Assembly (NCBI RefSeq): GCF_027451485.1
Contig: NZ_DAIDJE010000061.1
Span: forward strand, 1 to 64,000
Direction of reading: 5' to 3'
Length of the DNA: 64,000 nucleotides
Source of the DNA: Bradyrhizobium sp.
Lineage (GTDB): Bacteria; Pseudomonadota; Alphaproteobacteria; Rhizobiales; Xanthobacteraceae
Shown: positions 1 to 8,621 of the stretch, in pieces
Layout: each line of letters begins with the position of its first letter
Numbering within the stretch: the stretch's first letter is position 1
Notes under the pieces: generated by a model
What the model saw: only the letters and a program-made list of their open reading frames with translations
Told to the model about the DNA's origin: nothing
Databases searched by the model: none
Made by a program: the position numbers and the translations under genes

Positions 1-1326
1 CCTGTCGAGAAGATCAGGGGCAAGCTGGTGCTTATCGGCACCTCGGCGGTCGCGCTGAACGACATCAAGACGACCCCGGTTTCGGCGGCATTGCCCGGAG
101 TCGAGGTCCACGCCCAGGTGCTCGAATCCGCGCTGACCCACACGGTGCTGGCCCAGCCAAATTACGCAATCGGCATCGAGCTTCTCGGCGCCTTCGTTCT
201 CGGTCTTCTGGTCATCATGTTCACGCCAAATCTGGGCCCGGTGACGCTGGTCGGCGCCGGCGCCCTGTTCGCAACCGTTCTGGTTGGAACCTCGTGGTAC
301 GCGTACAAAGAGCAGCGGCTCCTGATCGATTTCACCTATCCCTTGCTGTCGACCACCGCGATCTATCTCACCCTGATCTTTGCAAGCTTCGTCCGCGAAC
401 AGGCGCAGCGCCGTCAGATCCGCTCGGCGTTCGGCCAATATATCTCGCCGGCCCTGGTCGAGCAGCTCGCGCAGTCACCCGAAAAGCTCAAGCTCGGCGG
501 CGAAGAGCGCGAGATGACGATCATGTTTTCCGACGTCCGCGGCTTCACCTCGATTTCCGAGTCCTACAAGGCTGACCCGCAGGGGCTGACGGCGCTGATG
601 AACCGATTTCTCACGCCGCTGACCGACGCCATTCTCGCCCGCAAGGGAACCATCGACAAATACATGGGCGACGCGATCATGGCGTTCTGGAATGCGCCGC
701 TCGATGACAGGGAACACCAGATCAACGCCTGCAATGCCGCGCTCGACATGCTTGAGAAGATCGACGCCCTCAACAAGGAGCGCGAAATCGAGGCACAGAA
801 CGGCGGCCACGTCTATATCCCGATCAATGTCGGGGTTGGCCTGAACACCGGCGTCTGCGTGGTCGGCAACATGGGTTCTAACCTCCGCTTCGACTATTCC
901 GTGCTCGGCGACAGCGTCAATCTGGCTTCGCGGCTCGAAGGGCAGTCCAAGGAGTACGGCTTTCCGATCATCGCCGGCTCCAGAACGGCGCTCGCGGCCA
1001 AGGACAAGTTCGCCATCCTCGAGCTGGACTTCATCATGGTGAAGGGAAAGAAGGAGCCGGAGGTCATCTATGCCATCGCCGGACGCCAGGACGTCGCCCA
1101 GTCGGCGTGGTTTCAGACCTTGCGCAACCTGACGATCGAGATGCTGGCCTGCTATCGCAGCCGCGACTGGGACGGCGCGCTTTCGTCGATCGAGCGCGGC
1201 CGTCGCAGGGATGAGGCCGGCTCGCTCAGCCATCTGTACAAGCTCTACGAGGCACGCATTCGCGACTATCAGAAGAATCCGCCGCCGGCGGACTGGAACG
1301 GCGCCTTTGCATTATTGACCAAGTAG
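1..1326 (+). CDS. CHASE2-domain adenylate/guanylate cyclase, 5' truncated by window edge
   Basis: The reading frame is open from base 1, so the true start lies outside the window. The visible part begins in the end of an extracytoplasmic CHASE2 sensor (KLVLIGTSAVALNDIKTTP). Three hydrophobic membrane segments follow (about residues 45-125 counted from base 28), then a linker and a class III nucleotide cyclase domain. That domain shows the metal-binding aspartates in FSDVRGFTS and MGDAIMAFW and the block DYSVLGDSVNLASRLEG. A tail of about 70 residues follows the cyclase. The protein probably makes cAMP at the inner face of the membrane in response to a periplasmic signal. Choice of cAMP over cGMP is family-based inference. 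A cyclic-nucleotide-gated channel lies at 34.9 kb, but no direct link is shown. Confidence 0.9.
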   Translation, partial: PVEKIRGKLVLIGTSAVALNDIKTTPVSAALPGVEVHAQVLESALTHTVLAQPNYAIGIELLGAFVLGLLVIMFTPNLGPVTLVGAGALFATVLVGTSWYAYKEQRLLIDFTYPLLSTTAIYLTLIFASFVREQAQRRQIRSAFGQYISPALVEQLAQSPEKLKLGGEEREMTIMFSDVRGFTSISESYKADPQGLTALMNRFLTPLTDAILARKGTIDKYMGDAIMAFWNAPLDDREHQINACNAALDMLEKIDALNKEREIEAQNGGHVYIPINVGVGLNTGVCVVGNMGSNLRFDYSVLGDSVNLASRLEGQSKEYGFPIIAGSRTALAAKDKFAILELDFIMVKGKKEPEVIYAIAGRQDVAQSAWFQTLRNLTIEMLACYRSRDWDGALSSIERGRRRDEAGSLSHLYKLYEARIRDYQKNPPPADWNGAFALLTK

Positions 1327-1469
1327 CACCGGCACGATGGGCCGGAAGAATGAACCTCTGTATTGCGTGAACTGTATTGCCTGAACTGCGTCGATATGGT
1401 CGTTTGGGCGGCGTGAATCGCGGGCTCGGTCCAGTCCGCGAAGCCAAGAACAAGCGGGAGAAAATCCGC

Positions 1470-1667
1470 ATGACGATACCCACGGAAAAAGAGGTCGGCG
1501 CGATCGCCATTGCTGCGGGCGTGCTGGTGGACAGGGAAGTTGCCGCGCGCATCGCCAATTCCATCCGACCGGCGTTGGACGCGTTTGCACCGATCGCCGG
1601 CACGCTGCCCTTTGATCTCGAGCCTTCCGCCTTTGTGCTCGTTCAGATTTCCAAGGTGAGCCGATGA
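1470..1667 (+). CDS. AtzG-like small subunit (DUF4089-type) of an amidase
   Basis: This encodes 65 residues, starting at ATG 1470 behind GGGAG. Its stop overlaps the start of the next gene in an ATGA, which implies translational coupling. The pattern AAGVLVDREVAARIANSIR, followed by LPFDLEPSAF, resembles AtzG, the short GatC-like helical partner that stabilises the amidase AtzE in cyanuric acid breakdown. Position directly before an AtzE-like amidase supports the call. The family assignment is by eye on a short protein, so a GatC-like chaperone of another amidase is the main alternative. Confidence 0.6.
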   Translation: MTIPTEKEVGAIAIAAGVLVDREVAARIANSIRPALDAFAPIAGTLPFDLEPSAFVLVQISKVSR

Positions 1668-3076
1668 GATCAGAACCGGCATTAATGTCGCTCGCCGCGG
1701 TTGCGCGTGCCATCTTGGAAAAGCGCCTTTCTGCGCGCGAGGTGACGCAGTCCTGTCTCGACCGGATCGCGCAATGGCAGCCGCATCTGAATGCCTTCAT
1801 GGCGATCGAGGGGGAAGAAGCCTTGAGAGCAGCCGATGCTGCCGACGCGGCTCTCGCCAAGGGCGATCGGCGCGGGCCGCTGCATGGCGTGCCGATGGCG
1901 CACAAGGATATGTATTACGAGGCGGGCAAGGTAGTGACGTGCGGCTCGTGTATTCGGCGCGACTTTGTCGCCACGACGACGTCAACGGCGCTGCAGCGTC
2001 TCAAGGACGCCGGCACGATACGCCTGGGCTCGTTGCAGATGGCTGAATTCGCCTATGGCCCGACCGGCCACAATGCTCATTTCGGTCCGGTGCACAACCC
2101 GTTTGCGCTGGATCATATCACCGGCGGCTCGTCGTCGGGATCGGGTTCGGCCGTCGCCGCGCGATTGACGTTTGCAGCGCTCGGTTCCGACACCGGCGGT
2201 TCAATCCGGATGCCGGCGCATTTTTGCGGCGTGACCGGATTGAAGACGACCGTGGGGCGGGTGAGCCGCGCCGGTGCGATGCCGCTGTCGCAATCGCTTG
2301 ACACGGTGGGACCGCTCGCGCGCACGGCGGAAGATTGCGCGATCCTGCTCGGTTTGATGGCGGGTCCGGATCCTGCCGATCCAACCGCGATCGCTGTACC
2401 GGTGCCGGACTATGTGGCGGTGTCGGCCGAACCGATGAAGGGGATCACCATTGGGGTGCCAGGTTCGTTCTACGTCGATGACCTCGATGGCGAAGTCGCA
2501 GGGATACTCGATGCAACGATCGCCACGCTCAGACGGGAAGGCGCGCAGATCGTCCGGGTCGATTTGCCCGATCAGCGCCAGCTTTCGGGCGCTGCGCAAT
2601 TGGTGCTCGCGGTGGAAGCCGCCGCGTTTCATAAACGCTGGCTGATCGAACGCCCGCAGGATTACGGGCCACAGGTCTTGATGCGGCTTCAGAACGGGCT
2701 GGCGATTTCCGCAATCACCTATCTTGAAGCCATGCGCTGGCGCGGACCGGCGTTGGCGGCCCACCAGACGGCGACGGCCGATGTCGATGCCGTCATCGCG
2801 CCGGTGTCGCCGGTTCCCGCGCCGACCATCGTCGAAAGCGATGTCGGAGGCAGTCCGGGAGCCGAAGCCGTGATCCAGCGGCTGACGCGCTTCACCCGTC
2901 CGATCAATTACCTCGGCCTGCCTTCGCTGGCGATTCCCGCCGGCTTTACCCGCAAGGGCCTTCCCGTGGGGCTGCAACTGATGGGCCGCTCGTTCGACGA
3001 GGCGACGTTGCTGCGGATCGGCGGGGCGTTCCAGCGCGCCACCGATTTTCACGAAAGGCTGCCGCAACTGCCGTGA
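1664..3076 (+). CDS. Amidase-signature hydrolase, AtzE-like
   Basis: A 470-residue amidase-signature enzyme. The catalytic Ser-cisSer-Lys triad is visible: Lys81 in AHKDMYY, Ser157 in GGSSSGSGSA and Ser180 in DTGGSIRMPA. Length is normal for the family. Members hydrolyse amides, carbamoyl compounds or Glu-tRNA(Gln). The coupled AtzG-like gene just upstream points to an AtzE-type enzyme (1-carboxybiuret hydrolase in the known pathway) rather than GatA, since GatB and a normal GatC are absent. No atzD or atzF homologue is nearby, so the real substrate is unknown. It is cytoplasmic, as there is no signal peptide. Confidence 0.85.
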   Translation: MRSEPALMSLAAVARAILEKRLSAREVTQSCLDRIAQWQPHLNAFMAIEGEEALRAADAADAALAKGDRRGPLHGVPMAHKDMYYEAGKVVTCGSCIRRDFVATTTSTALQRLKDAGTIRLGSLQMAEFAYGPTGHNAHFGPVHNPFALDHITGGSSSGSGSAVAARLTFAALGSDTGGSIRMPAHFCGVTGLKTTVGRVSRAGAMPLSQSLDTVGPLARTAEDCAILLGLMAGPDPADPTAIAVPVPDYVAVSAEPMKGITIGVPGSFYVDDLDGEVAGILDATIATLRREGAQIVRVDLPDQRQLSGAAQLVLAVEAAAFHKRWLIERPQDYGPQVLMRLQNGLAISAITYLEAMRWRGPALAAHQTATADVDAVIAPVSPVPAPTIVESDVGGSPGAEAVIQRLTRFTRPINYLGLPSLAIPAGFTRKGLPVGLQLMGRSFDEATLLRIGGAFQRATDFHERLPQLP

Positions 3077-3183
3077 GCATGCCCGGGCGCGTTGGCTCAA
3101 TTTGACGTGGTCAGGCCAGCCAATAATCGCTAGGTTTCCGGGGAGCGCGAGGCGGGACGTCGCGCACCATCACGGGGAGCTTC

Positions 3184-3453
3184 ATGTACCTTTCGGGCGA
3201 ACACCTTATTGTTATCCTTTTCGTCGGTCTGATCGCGGGCTGGCTGGCCGGCAAGATCGTTCGCGGTGCCGGCTTCGGCATCATCGGCGACATCGTTATC
3301 GGCGTGATCGGCGCCTTCATCGCGAGCTGGCTGTTTCCGAAACTCGGGATCAGGGTCGGTACCCACCTGGTATCGGAAATCATCGAGTCGGCGATCGGCG
3401 CCATCATTCTTCTGCTGATCGTGCGATTGGTTCGGTCTGGCGGTCGCTTCTGA
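3184..3453 (+). CDS. GlsB/YeaQ/YmgE family membrane protein
   Basis: An 89-residue protein with three hydrophobic helices separated by the glycine-rich segment GWLAGKIVRGAGFGIIGDI, typical of the transglycosylase-associated or general-stress GlsB family. The ATG at 3184 follows CGGGGAG at good spacing. These small inner-membrane proteins are often stress-induced, but their biochemical role is unknown. It stands alone: 107 bases after the amidase and 244 bases before the secretion operon. Those 244 bases hold no convincing gene. Confidence 0.85.
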   Translation: MYLSGEHLIVILFVGLIAGWLAGKIVRGAGFGIIGDIVIGVIGAFIASWLFPKLGIRVGTHLVSEIIESAIGAIILLLIVRLVRSGGRF

Positions 3454-3697
3454 TGAGCCGGTTCCGGGTGGCGCAATGGCCAGCCGGCCCCGAACCGTGG
3501 CCCGCCGGCACGATCAGACCCGCTGGCCCCGCGCCGGAAGTAGCATTCGGGCGGGGAGCGTTTAGGACTTCGTTAGACCCTGACTGCGAAAATCGGGTAA
3601 TATTGTTGCAGACCCCGCGGCATTGAGGTCGGTGATATTGCTGCCTCCCCGGCGGCTATTTTAGCGGGGGGCGGTCCTAGCGGAGAGATCAGGATAA

Positions 3698-5446
3698 ATG
3701 GCAGCCGTTCCCGGTGTCCGGCAATCCGAGCTTGGCGAAGCCCTGCGCGCCTGCCGCTCCGCCTTTATCGGGGTCGGCATCATCAGCTGCATGATCAACC
3801 TGCTCTACCTGACCGGCTCGCTGTTCATGCTTGAGGTCTATGACCGCGTGCTGCCGAGCCGCAGCGTCCCGACCCTGATCGGCCTGATCATCCTGGCTGG
3901 CGGACTCTACATCGCCCAAGGCATCCTCGATCTGATCCGGGGAAGGATCCTCGGCCGCATCGGAACATCGCTCGACGAAGCCTTGAATGCGCGGGTATTC
4001 GATATCGTCGTCCGACTGCCGTTGACCGTCGGCGGCCGCAATGAGGGTCTTCAGCCGCTGCGCGACCTCGACAACGTCCGTGGCTTTCTCGGCGGCATGG
4101 GACCAAGCGCGTTCTTCGATCTGCCCTGGCTGCCATTTTATCTGGCGATCTGCTTTGCCTTCCATGTGCTGATCGGCGTCACCGCGCTGGTCGGTGCGAT
4201 CATCCTGGTGACGCTCACCCTCATGACCGAGTTCCTGTCGCGCGCGCCTGCGCGGCAGGCATTGGGCCTCGCGGCGCGGCGCAATGATCTGGCGGCCGCC
4301 AGCCGGCGCAACGCCGAAGTCCTGGTATCGATGGGCATGTCCGGCCGACTGACCAAGCGCTGGACCGACGCCAACCAGAACTATTTGAATGGCAACCAGC
4401 GCGCCAGCGACGTTGCAGGCGGCCTGGGCGCTGTAGCCAAGGTCTTGCGTATGATGCTGCAATCGGCCGTGCTTGCCGTTGGCGCCTATCTTGTGATCCA
4501 TCAGGAGGCGACCGCCGGCATCATCATCGCCGGCTCGATCCTGAGCGCGCGGGCGTTGGCGCCGGTCGATCTCGCCATCGCGCACTGGAAAAGCTTCATC
4601 GCCGCACGCCAAAGCTGGCAGCGTCTCAACCGTTTGCTGGAATCGATGCCGGCGCGGCCCACGCCCACCTTGCTGCAGACGCCTTCCAGCCGCCTGTCGG
4701 TGGAGGCCGTCAGTATCGTGCCCCCGGGCGATCAACGCCTCATCGTGCAGGACGTGACGTTTGCGCTTGCTGCCGGAAACGGCCTCGGCGTCATCGGGCC
4801 GAGTGGCTCGGGCAAATCCTCTCTGGTCCGCGCGCTGGTCGGCGTGTGGCAGCCGGCGCGCGGAAAGGTGCGGATCGACGGCGCCGCGCTCGATCAATGG
4901 TCGCCGGATGTGCTCGGCCGCCACATTGGCTACCTGCCGCAGGACGTCGAATTGTTCGCGGGGTCGGTCGCGCAGAACATCTGCCGTTTCGATCCCGAAG
5001 CCACTTCCGACGGCATCATCGCGGCCGCCAAGGAAGCCGGCGTCCACGAAATGATCATCAAGATGCGCGAAGGCTACGATACGCAGGTCGGCGAGCAGGG
5101 GGCTGCGCTTTCCGCCGGACAAGCGCAGCGCGTGGCGCTGGCTCGCGCGCTTTACGGCAATCCATTCCTCATCGTTCTGGATGAGCCGAACTCCAATCTC
5201 GACACCGAAGGGGACGAGGCGCTGACGCGCGCCATCCGTGGGGCGCGCGAGCGCGGCGCCATCGTGGTGGTGGTTGCGCACCGGCCGATCGGGATCGAAG
5301 CGGTCGATCAGTTGCTGGTGCTGAGGGATGGTCGCGTCCAGGCTTTCGGTCCGAAGGAGACCGTGCTGGCGCAGGTGTTGCAGCCGCGCGTGGCTTCGCC
5401 GTCGCCGATCAAGATCGTCTCGGAAGGAGGCGTGGTCAAGCCATGA
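3698..5446 (+). CDS. prtD: Type I secretion system permease/ATPase (PrtD family)
   Basis: A 582-residue half-size ABC exporter. The N-terminal membrane domain lies in roughly residues 20-280 and the nucleotide-binding domain follows. Walker A is GPSGSGKSS near 367-375, the Q-loop is YLPQDVELF, the signature is LSAGQAQR near 470, Walker B is FLIVLDEP near 490, and the H-loop is VVAHRP. There is no C39 peptidase domain. It drives export of unfolded proteins through a trans-envelope channel with the HlyD-type adaptor encoded next, which overlaps by ATGA. No TolC-type outer-membrane gene and no RTX substrate gene were found in the window. Confidence 0.92.
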   Translation: MAAVPGVRQSELGEALRACRSAFIGVGIISCMINLLYLTGSLFMLEVYDRVLPSRSVPTLIGLIILAGGLYIAQGILDLIRGRILGRIGTSLDEALNARVFDIVVRLPLTVGGRNEGLQPLRDLDNVRGFLGGMGPSAFFDLPWLPFYLAICFAFHVLIGVTALVGAIILVTLTLMTEFLSRAPARQALGLAARRNDLAAASRRNAEVLVSMGMSGRLTKRWTDANQNYLNGNQRASDVAGGLGAVAKVLRMMLQSAVLAVGAYLVIHQEATAGIIIAGSILSARALAPVDLAIAHWKSFIAARQSWQRLNRLLESMPARPTPTLLQTPSSRLSVEAVSIVPPGDQRLIVQDVTFALAAGNGLGVIGPSGSGKSSLVRALVGVWQPARGKVRIDGAALDQWSPDVLGRHIGYLPQDVELFAGSVAQNICRFDPEATSDGIIAAAKEAGVHEMIIKMREGYDTQVGEQGAALSAGQAQRVALARALYGNPFLIVLDEPNSNLDTEGDEALTRAIRGARERGAIVVVVAHRPIGIEAVDQLLVLRDGRVQAFGPKETVLAQVLQPRVASPSPIKIVSEGGVVKP

Positions 5447-6774
5447 CAGCCGTTCAAAAAGTCATGGCGGATTTTCGGCAGCAGGGTACGCGCTCGTCGA
5501 TCCAGCGGCATCTGATTGTCGGGATGGCCGTGGTCATCCTGTTGGCAGGCGGCCTCGGCGGATGGGCCTCGACTGCGGAAATCTCGGGTGCATTGATTGC
5601 GCCGGGGTCGATCGTCGTCGAATCCAGCGTGAAGAAAGTGCAGCACCCGACCGGCGGAGTCGTCGGCGAGGTGCGGGCCCATGACGGCGACGTCGTCAAG
5701 GCGGGCGATGTCCTGGTGCGGCTCGACGATACCGTCACCAAGGCCAATCTCGCGATCGTCACCAAGAACCTCGACGGCCTGTGGGCGCGCGCGGCGCGTC
5801 TGGAGGCCGAGCAGCGCGGCCTCGACAAGATCGTGTTTCCGAAGACGCTGACCGATCGCGCCGATGATCCCGACGTCAAGGCGATCATGGCGAACGAGAC
5901 CAAGCTGTTCGATGTGCGCGTCAACGGCCGCGCCGGTCAAAAGGCGCAACTGCGCGAGCGTATCGTGCAGTTGAACGAAGAAATCGACGGCCTTTCCGCG
6001 CAGGAAAAGGCCAAGGACCAGGAAATCAATCTGGTGGAGAAGGAACTCTCCGGGGTCCGCGATCTCTATGACAAGCATCTGGTGCAACTCAGCCGCCTGA
6101 CGACCCTCGAACGCGATGCGGCGAGGCTCGCCGGCGAGCGCGCGCAATACATTGCCCAGCGCGCGCAGGCCAAGGGCAAGATCACCGAAACCGAGCTACA
6201 GATCATCCAGGTCGACAAGGACATGGTCAGTGACGTGTCCAAGGATCTGCGCGAGACCAACGACAAGATCGGCGAGTTCGTCGAGCGCAAGGTCACGGCG
6301 GAGGACCAGTTGCGGCGCGTCGATATCCGGGCGCCGCAGGATGGCATGGTGCTGCAATCCACCGTGCACACGGTCGGCGGCGTGATCACCGCAGGCGACA
6401 CCATCATGCTGATCGTGCCGCAAACGGACGACCTTCAGGTGGAAGCCAAGGTCAATCCGCAGGATATCGACAAATTGCAGGTCGGCCAGAAGACGCTGCT
6501 GCGGCTGTCCGCCTTCAACCAGCGCACGACGCCGGAATTGAACGGCCTCGTGACCCGCGTCTCGCCCGACACCACCACCGATCAGCGTACGGGGCAATCC
6601 TATTACACCATCCGCGTTTCGATGCCACCGCAAGAGATCGCGCGGCTTGGCGATGTTAAACTCATTCCGGGCATGCCGGTTGAAGCCTTTGTGCAAACCG
6701 GCGAACGCACGCTTCTGTCTTACCTGATCAAGCCCCTGAGCGATCAGCTGATGCGCGCATTCAGGGAGAAGTAA
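5443..6774 (+). CDS. prtE: HlyD-family type I secretion periplasmic adaptor (PrtE family)
   Basis: A 443-residue membrane-fusion protein. There is one N-terminal membrane anchor (about residues 22-45, GMAVVILLAGGLGGWAS). A lipoyl-like half-motif follows (GGVVGEVRAHDGDVVKAGDVL), then a long coiled-coil hairpin (about 95-285), the second lipoyl half (DIRAPQDGMVLQ), and a beta-barrel domain ending near LSYLIKPLSDQL. It links the ATPase to an outer-membrane factor. The start overlaps the prtD stop (ATGA), so both are one operon. Confidence 0.92.
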   Translation: MTAVQKVMADFRQQGTRSSIQRHLIVGMAVVILLAGGLGGWASTAEISGALIAPGSIVVESSVKKVQHPTGGVVGEVRAHDGDVVKAGDVLVRLDDTVTKANLAIVTKNLDGLWARAARLEAEQRGLDKIVFPKTLTDRADDPDVKAIMANETKLFDVRVNGRAGQKAQLRERIVQLNEEIDGLSAQEKAKDQEINLVEKELSGVRDLYDKHLVQLSRLTTLERDAARLAGERAQYIAQRAQAKGKITETELQIIQVDKDMVSDVSKDLRETNDKIGEFVERKVTAEDQLRRVDIRAPQDGMVLQSTVHTVGGVITAGDTIMLIVPQTDDLQVEAKVNPQDIDKLQVGQKTLLRLSAFNQRTTPELNGLVTRVSPDTTTDQRTGQSYYTIRVSMPPQEIARLGDVKLIPGMPVEAFVQTGERTLLSYLIKPLSDQLMRAFREK

Positions 6775-6827
6775 CGGCGAAACGTTGACTGAACCGTGAT
6801 TCCCGCTCGCTCGCTCCGCAATAACGT

Positions 6828-6910
6828 CTAAAGCGCGATCCTCGCGCTTGAGCGCTTTGATCGAGCATGGTCCTTTCGGAAGCCCGATACACCCCTTTCC
6901 CGATCATGGT
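6828..6910. repeat. Degenerate dispersed palindromic intergenic repeat (copy 1)
   Basis: The spacer contains AAAGCGCGATCCTCGCGCTT, a small inverted repeat. It is followed by GAGCATGGTCC...CGATCATGG, a degraded version of the GCATGATC...GATCATGC palindrome also seen at 9740 and 45420. It lies between two convergent genes, so it may add a 3' hairpin. It resembles common intergenic repeats of Bradyrhizobium-type genomes. Confidence 0.5.
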
Positions 6911-6920
6911 TCAACAGAAT

Positions 6921-7403
6921 TTACCGCGATACGTGCTCCAGCAACAGATCGAGTGCCCGCAAGGCAAAGGCGTGCATGTTGGCGAGACGCTCGGCGCCGC
7001 CGGTCTCGAGCGTAATCACTGACGAATGCGGGCCCACAACGGCCATGCAGCTATGACCGGCAGCATCGCCGTAGCGGTTTCCGGTCGGTCCGGTAGCACC
7101 GGTCTCCGACAGGCCCCAATGCGTCGAAAAACGCTCGCGAGTCCGGCTCGCCAGCAATTGGGCGTAAGGCTCCGATGCCGAGCGAATTCCCTTCATCGCC
7201 TCATCGGGAATATCGGCGAGCAGCCGCCTGGCTTCGCGCGTATAGACCACGGCACCGCCGAGGAAATAAGCGGAAGCGCCGGGCACGGCAAGCAGGCTTG
7301 CCGAAATCAGTCCGCCGGTCGACGATTCCGCGACCGCGATGGTCTCCTTCCGTGCCTTGAGCTTGGCGGCAATCTGTTCGGCGATCGCGACGAGGTCTTT
7401 CAT
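6921..7403 (-). CDS. CinA C-terminal domain (PncC-like) protein
   Basis: A stand-alone CinA C-terminal domain of 160 residues. The start of the fold is visible as TIAVAESSTGGLISASLLA, followed by FLGGAVVYTREARRLL. The family includes the nicotinamide-nucleotide amidohydrolase PncC, which returns NMN to nicotinic acid mononucleotide. Two sites depart from the usual PncC form: AESSTGG instead of AESCTGG, and SETGATGPTGN instead of the common GIAGPGGG. The function may therefore differ. There is no operon partner. Confidence 0.75.
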   Translation of the reverse strand: MKDLVAIAEQIAAKLKARKETIAVAESSTGGLISASLLAVPGASAYFLGGAVVYTREARRLLADIPDEAMKGIRSASEPYAQLLASRTRERFSTHWGLSETGATGPTGNRYGDAAGHSCMAVVGPHSSVITLETGGAERLANMHAFALRALDLLLEHVSR

Positions 7404-7535
7404 GAATTTTCAATTCCTGCTGGGGCGCTGGTGACGCGACCCGCTTTATAGCACGCCTGCGATGGCTTTTTGCTGTGTTGCGGGCGAAGGGGCGGCCTGC
7501 TTGAATGTGCCAAAAGGGGCTGCTGGAGGAAACCC

Positions 7536-8621
7536 ATGACGTCACCGATCGCGGGTGGTGTGGATTGCGATCTTCATCCCGCCGTTCCTCATCTGACCAG
7601 CCTCCTGCCGTTTCTCGACGACTATTGGCGCGACCAGGTGACCACCCGCGGGATGACCGATCTCGTCTCGCAATCCTATCCGCCGAATTCGCCGATTTCG
7701 GCGCGGCCGGATTGGCAGCCGGCCCGAGGCAAGCCGGGCTCAAGCCTTGCCGATATGCAGGCGCAGGCGCTGGATTCGTTCGGCGTCCGCTTCGGCATCT
7801 GCAATCCGCTGTTCGGGGTGCAGATGGTGTTTTCCGAAGATATGGCGGTGGCCTTCGCCCGCGCCTTGAACGATTGGCTGGTGAAGGAGTGGCTCGACAA
7901 GGACGACCGCCTGCGCGGCTCGATCGTCATTCCCGTCCAGAGCGTCGAAAAATCTGTCGCCGAAATCGAGCGCTGCGCAAGGGACAGGCGCTTCGTCCAG
8001 GTCCTGATGCTGGTGATGGGCGACATGCCGCTGGGCAAGCGCGCCTATTGGCCGATCTATGCAGCAGCCGAACGGCTGGGCCTGCCGATCGGAATCCACG
8101 CCGGTTCGAGCTACCACAATCCGCCGACCTCGGTCGGCTGGGGCTCCTATCACATCGAAGATTATGTCGCACAGGCGCAGGCATTCCAGACACAACTGAC
8201 GAGCCTGATCACTGAAGGGGTGTTCGCGCGACACCCGAAGCTGAAGATGGTGATGTTGGAAAGCGGCTTCACGTGGCTGCCGCCGTATCTGTGGCGGCTG
8301 CACAAGTTCTGGCGCGGCATCCGAATGGAGACGCCGTGGGTCGATCGCGCGCCCCTGGAAATTGTGCGCAGCAATATCCGCTTCTCGTTGCAGCCGGTCG
8401 ATGCGCCGCCGGAACCGGACGTGCTGAGTCGCTTGATCGACCATATGCAGTCGGACGAATTGCTTCTATTCTCGACTGACTATCCGCATTGGCAATTCGA
8501 CGACGACGCCGCGTTGCCGCCGGGCATGTCATCTGATCTCGTCCGGAAGATCATGATCGACAATCCCTTTGCGACCTATACCCGCCTCAACGAGTTGGTG
8601 ATCAGGGAGACCGCACCATGA
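7536..8621 (+). CDS. Amidohydrolase-2 family metal-dependent hydrolase
   Basis: A 361-residue TIM-barrel protein of the amidohydrolase-2 family (PF04909 type). The start at ATG 7536 is chosen because CTGGAGGA sits five bases upstream and the protein then opens with the metal motif GVDCDLHPAV. Further family marks are LPIGIHAG, MVMLESGFTWLP and LLFSTDYPHWQFDD with the metal-binding Asp. Members decarboxylate or hydrolyse aromatic and lactone substrates. The stop overlaps the next start (ATGA), so it forms a coupled pair with a related enzyme. The substrate is unknown. Confidence 0.82.
   Translation: MTSPIAGGVDCDLHPAVPHLTSLLPFLDDYWRDQVTTRGMTDLVSQSYPPNSPISARPDWQPARGKPGSSLADMQAQALDSFGVRFGICNPLFGVQMVFSEDMAVAFARALNDWLVKEWLDKDDRLRGSIVIPVQSVEKSVAEIERCARDRRFVQVLMLVMGDMPLGKRAYWPIYAAAERLGLPIGIHAGSSYHNPPTSVGWGSYHIEDYVAQAQAFQTQLTSLITEGVFARHPKLKMVMLESGFTWLPPYLWRLHKFWRGIRMETPWVDRAPLEIVRSNIRFSLQPVDAPPEPDVLSRLIDHMQSDELLLFSTDYPHWQFDDDAALPPGMSSDLVRKIMIDNPFATYTRLNELVIRETAP

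Noticed and set aside
3689..5281. Long minus-strand open frame (about 530 codons) opposite the secretion ATPase gene
   Set aside because: It is the antisense of a clear ABC exporter gene; the translation is Arg/His/Asp-rich with no domain, as is common in high-G+C DNA.
3698..6774. A complete bacteriocin or RTX toxin export locus
   Set aside because: Only ATPase and adaptor genes exist; no RTX repeats, no C39 peptidase domain and no outer-membrane factor were found.
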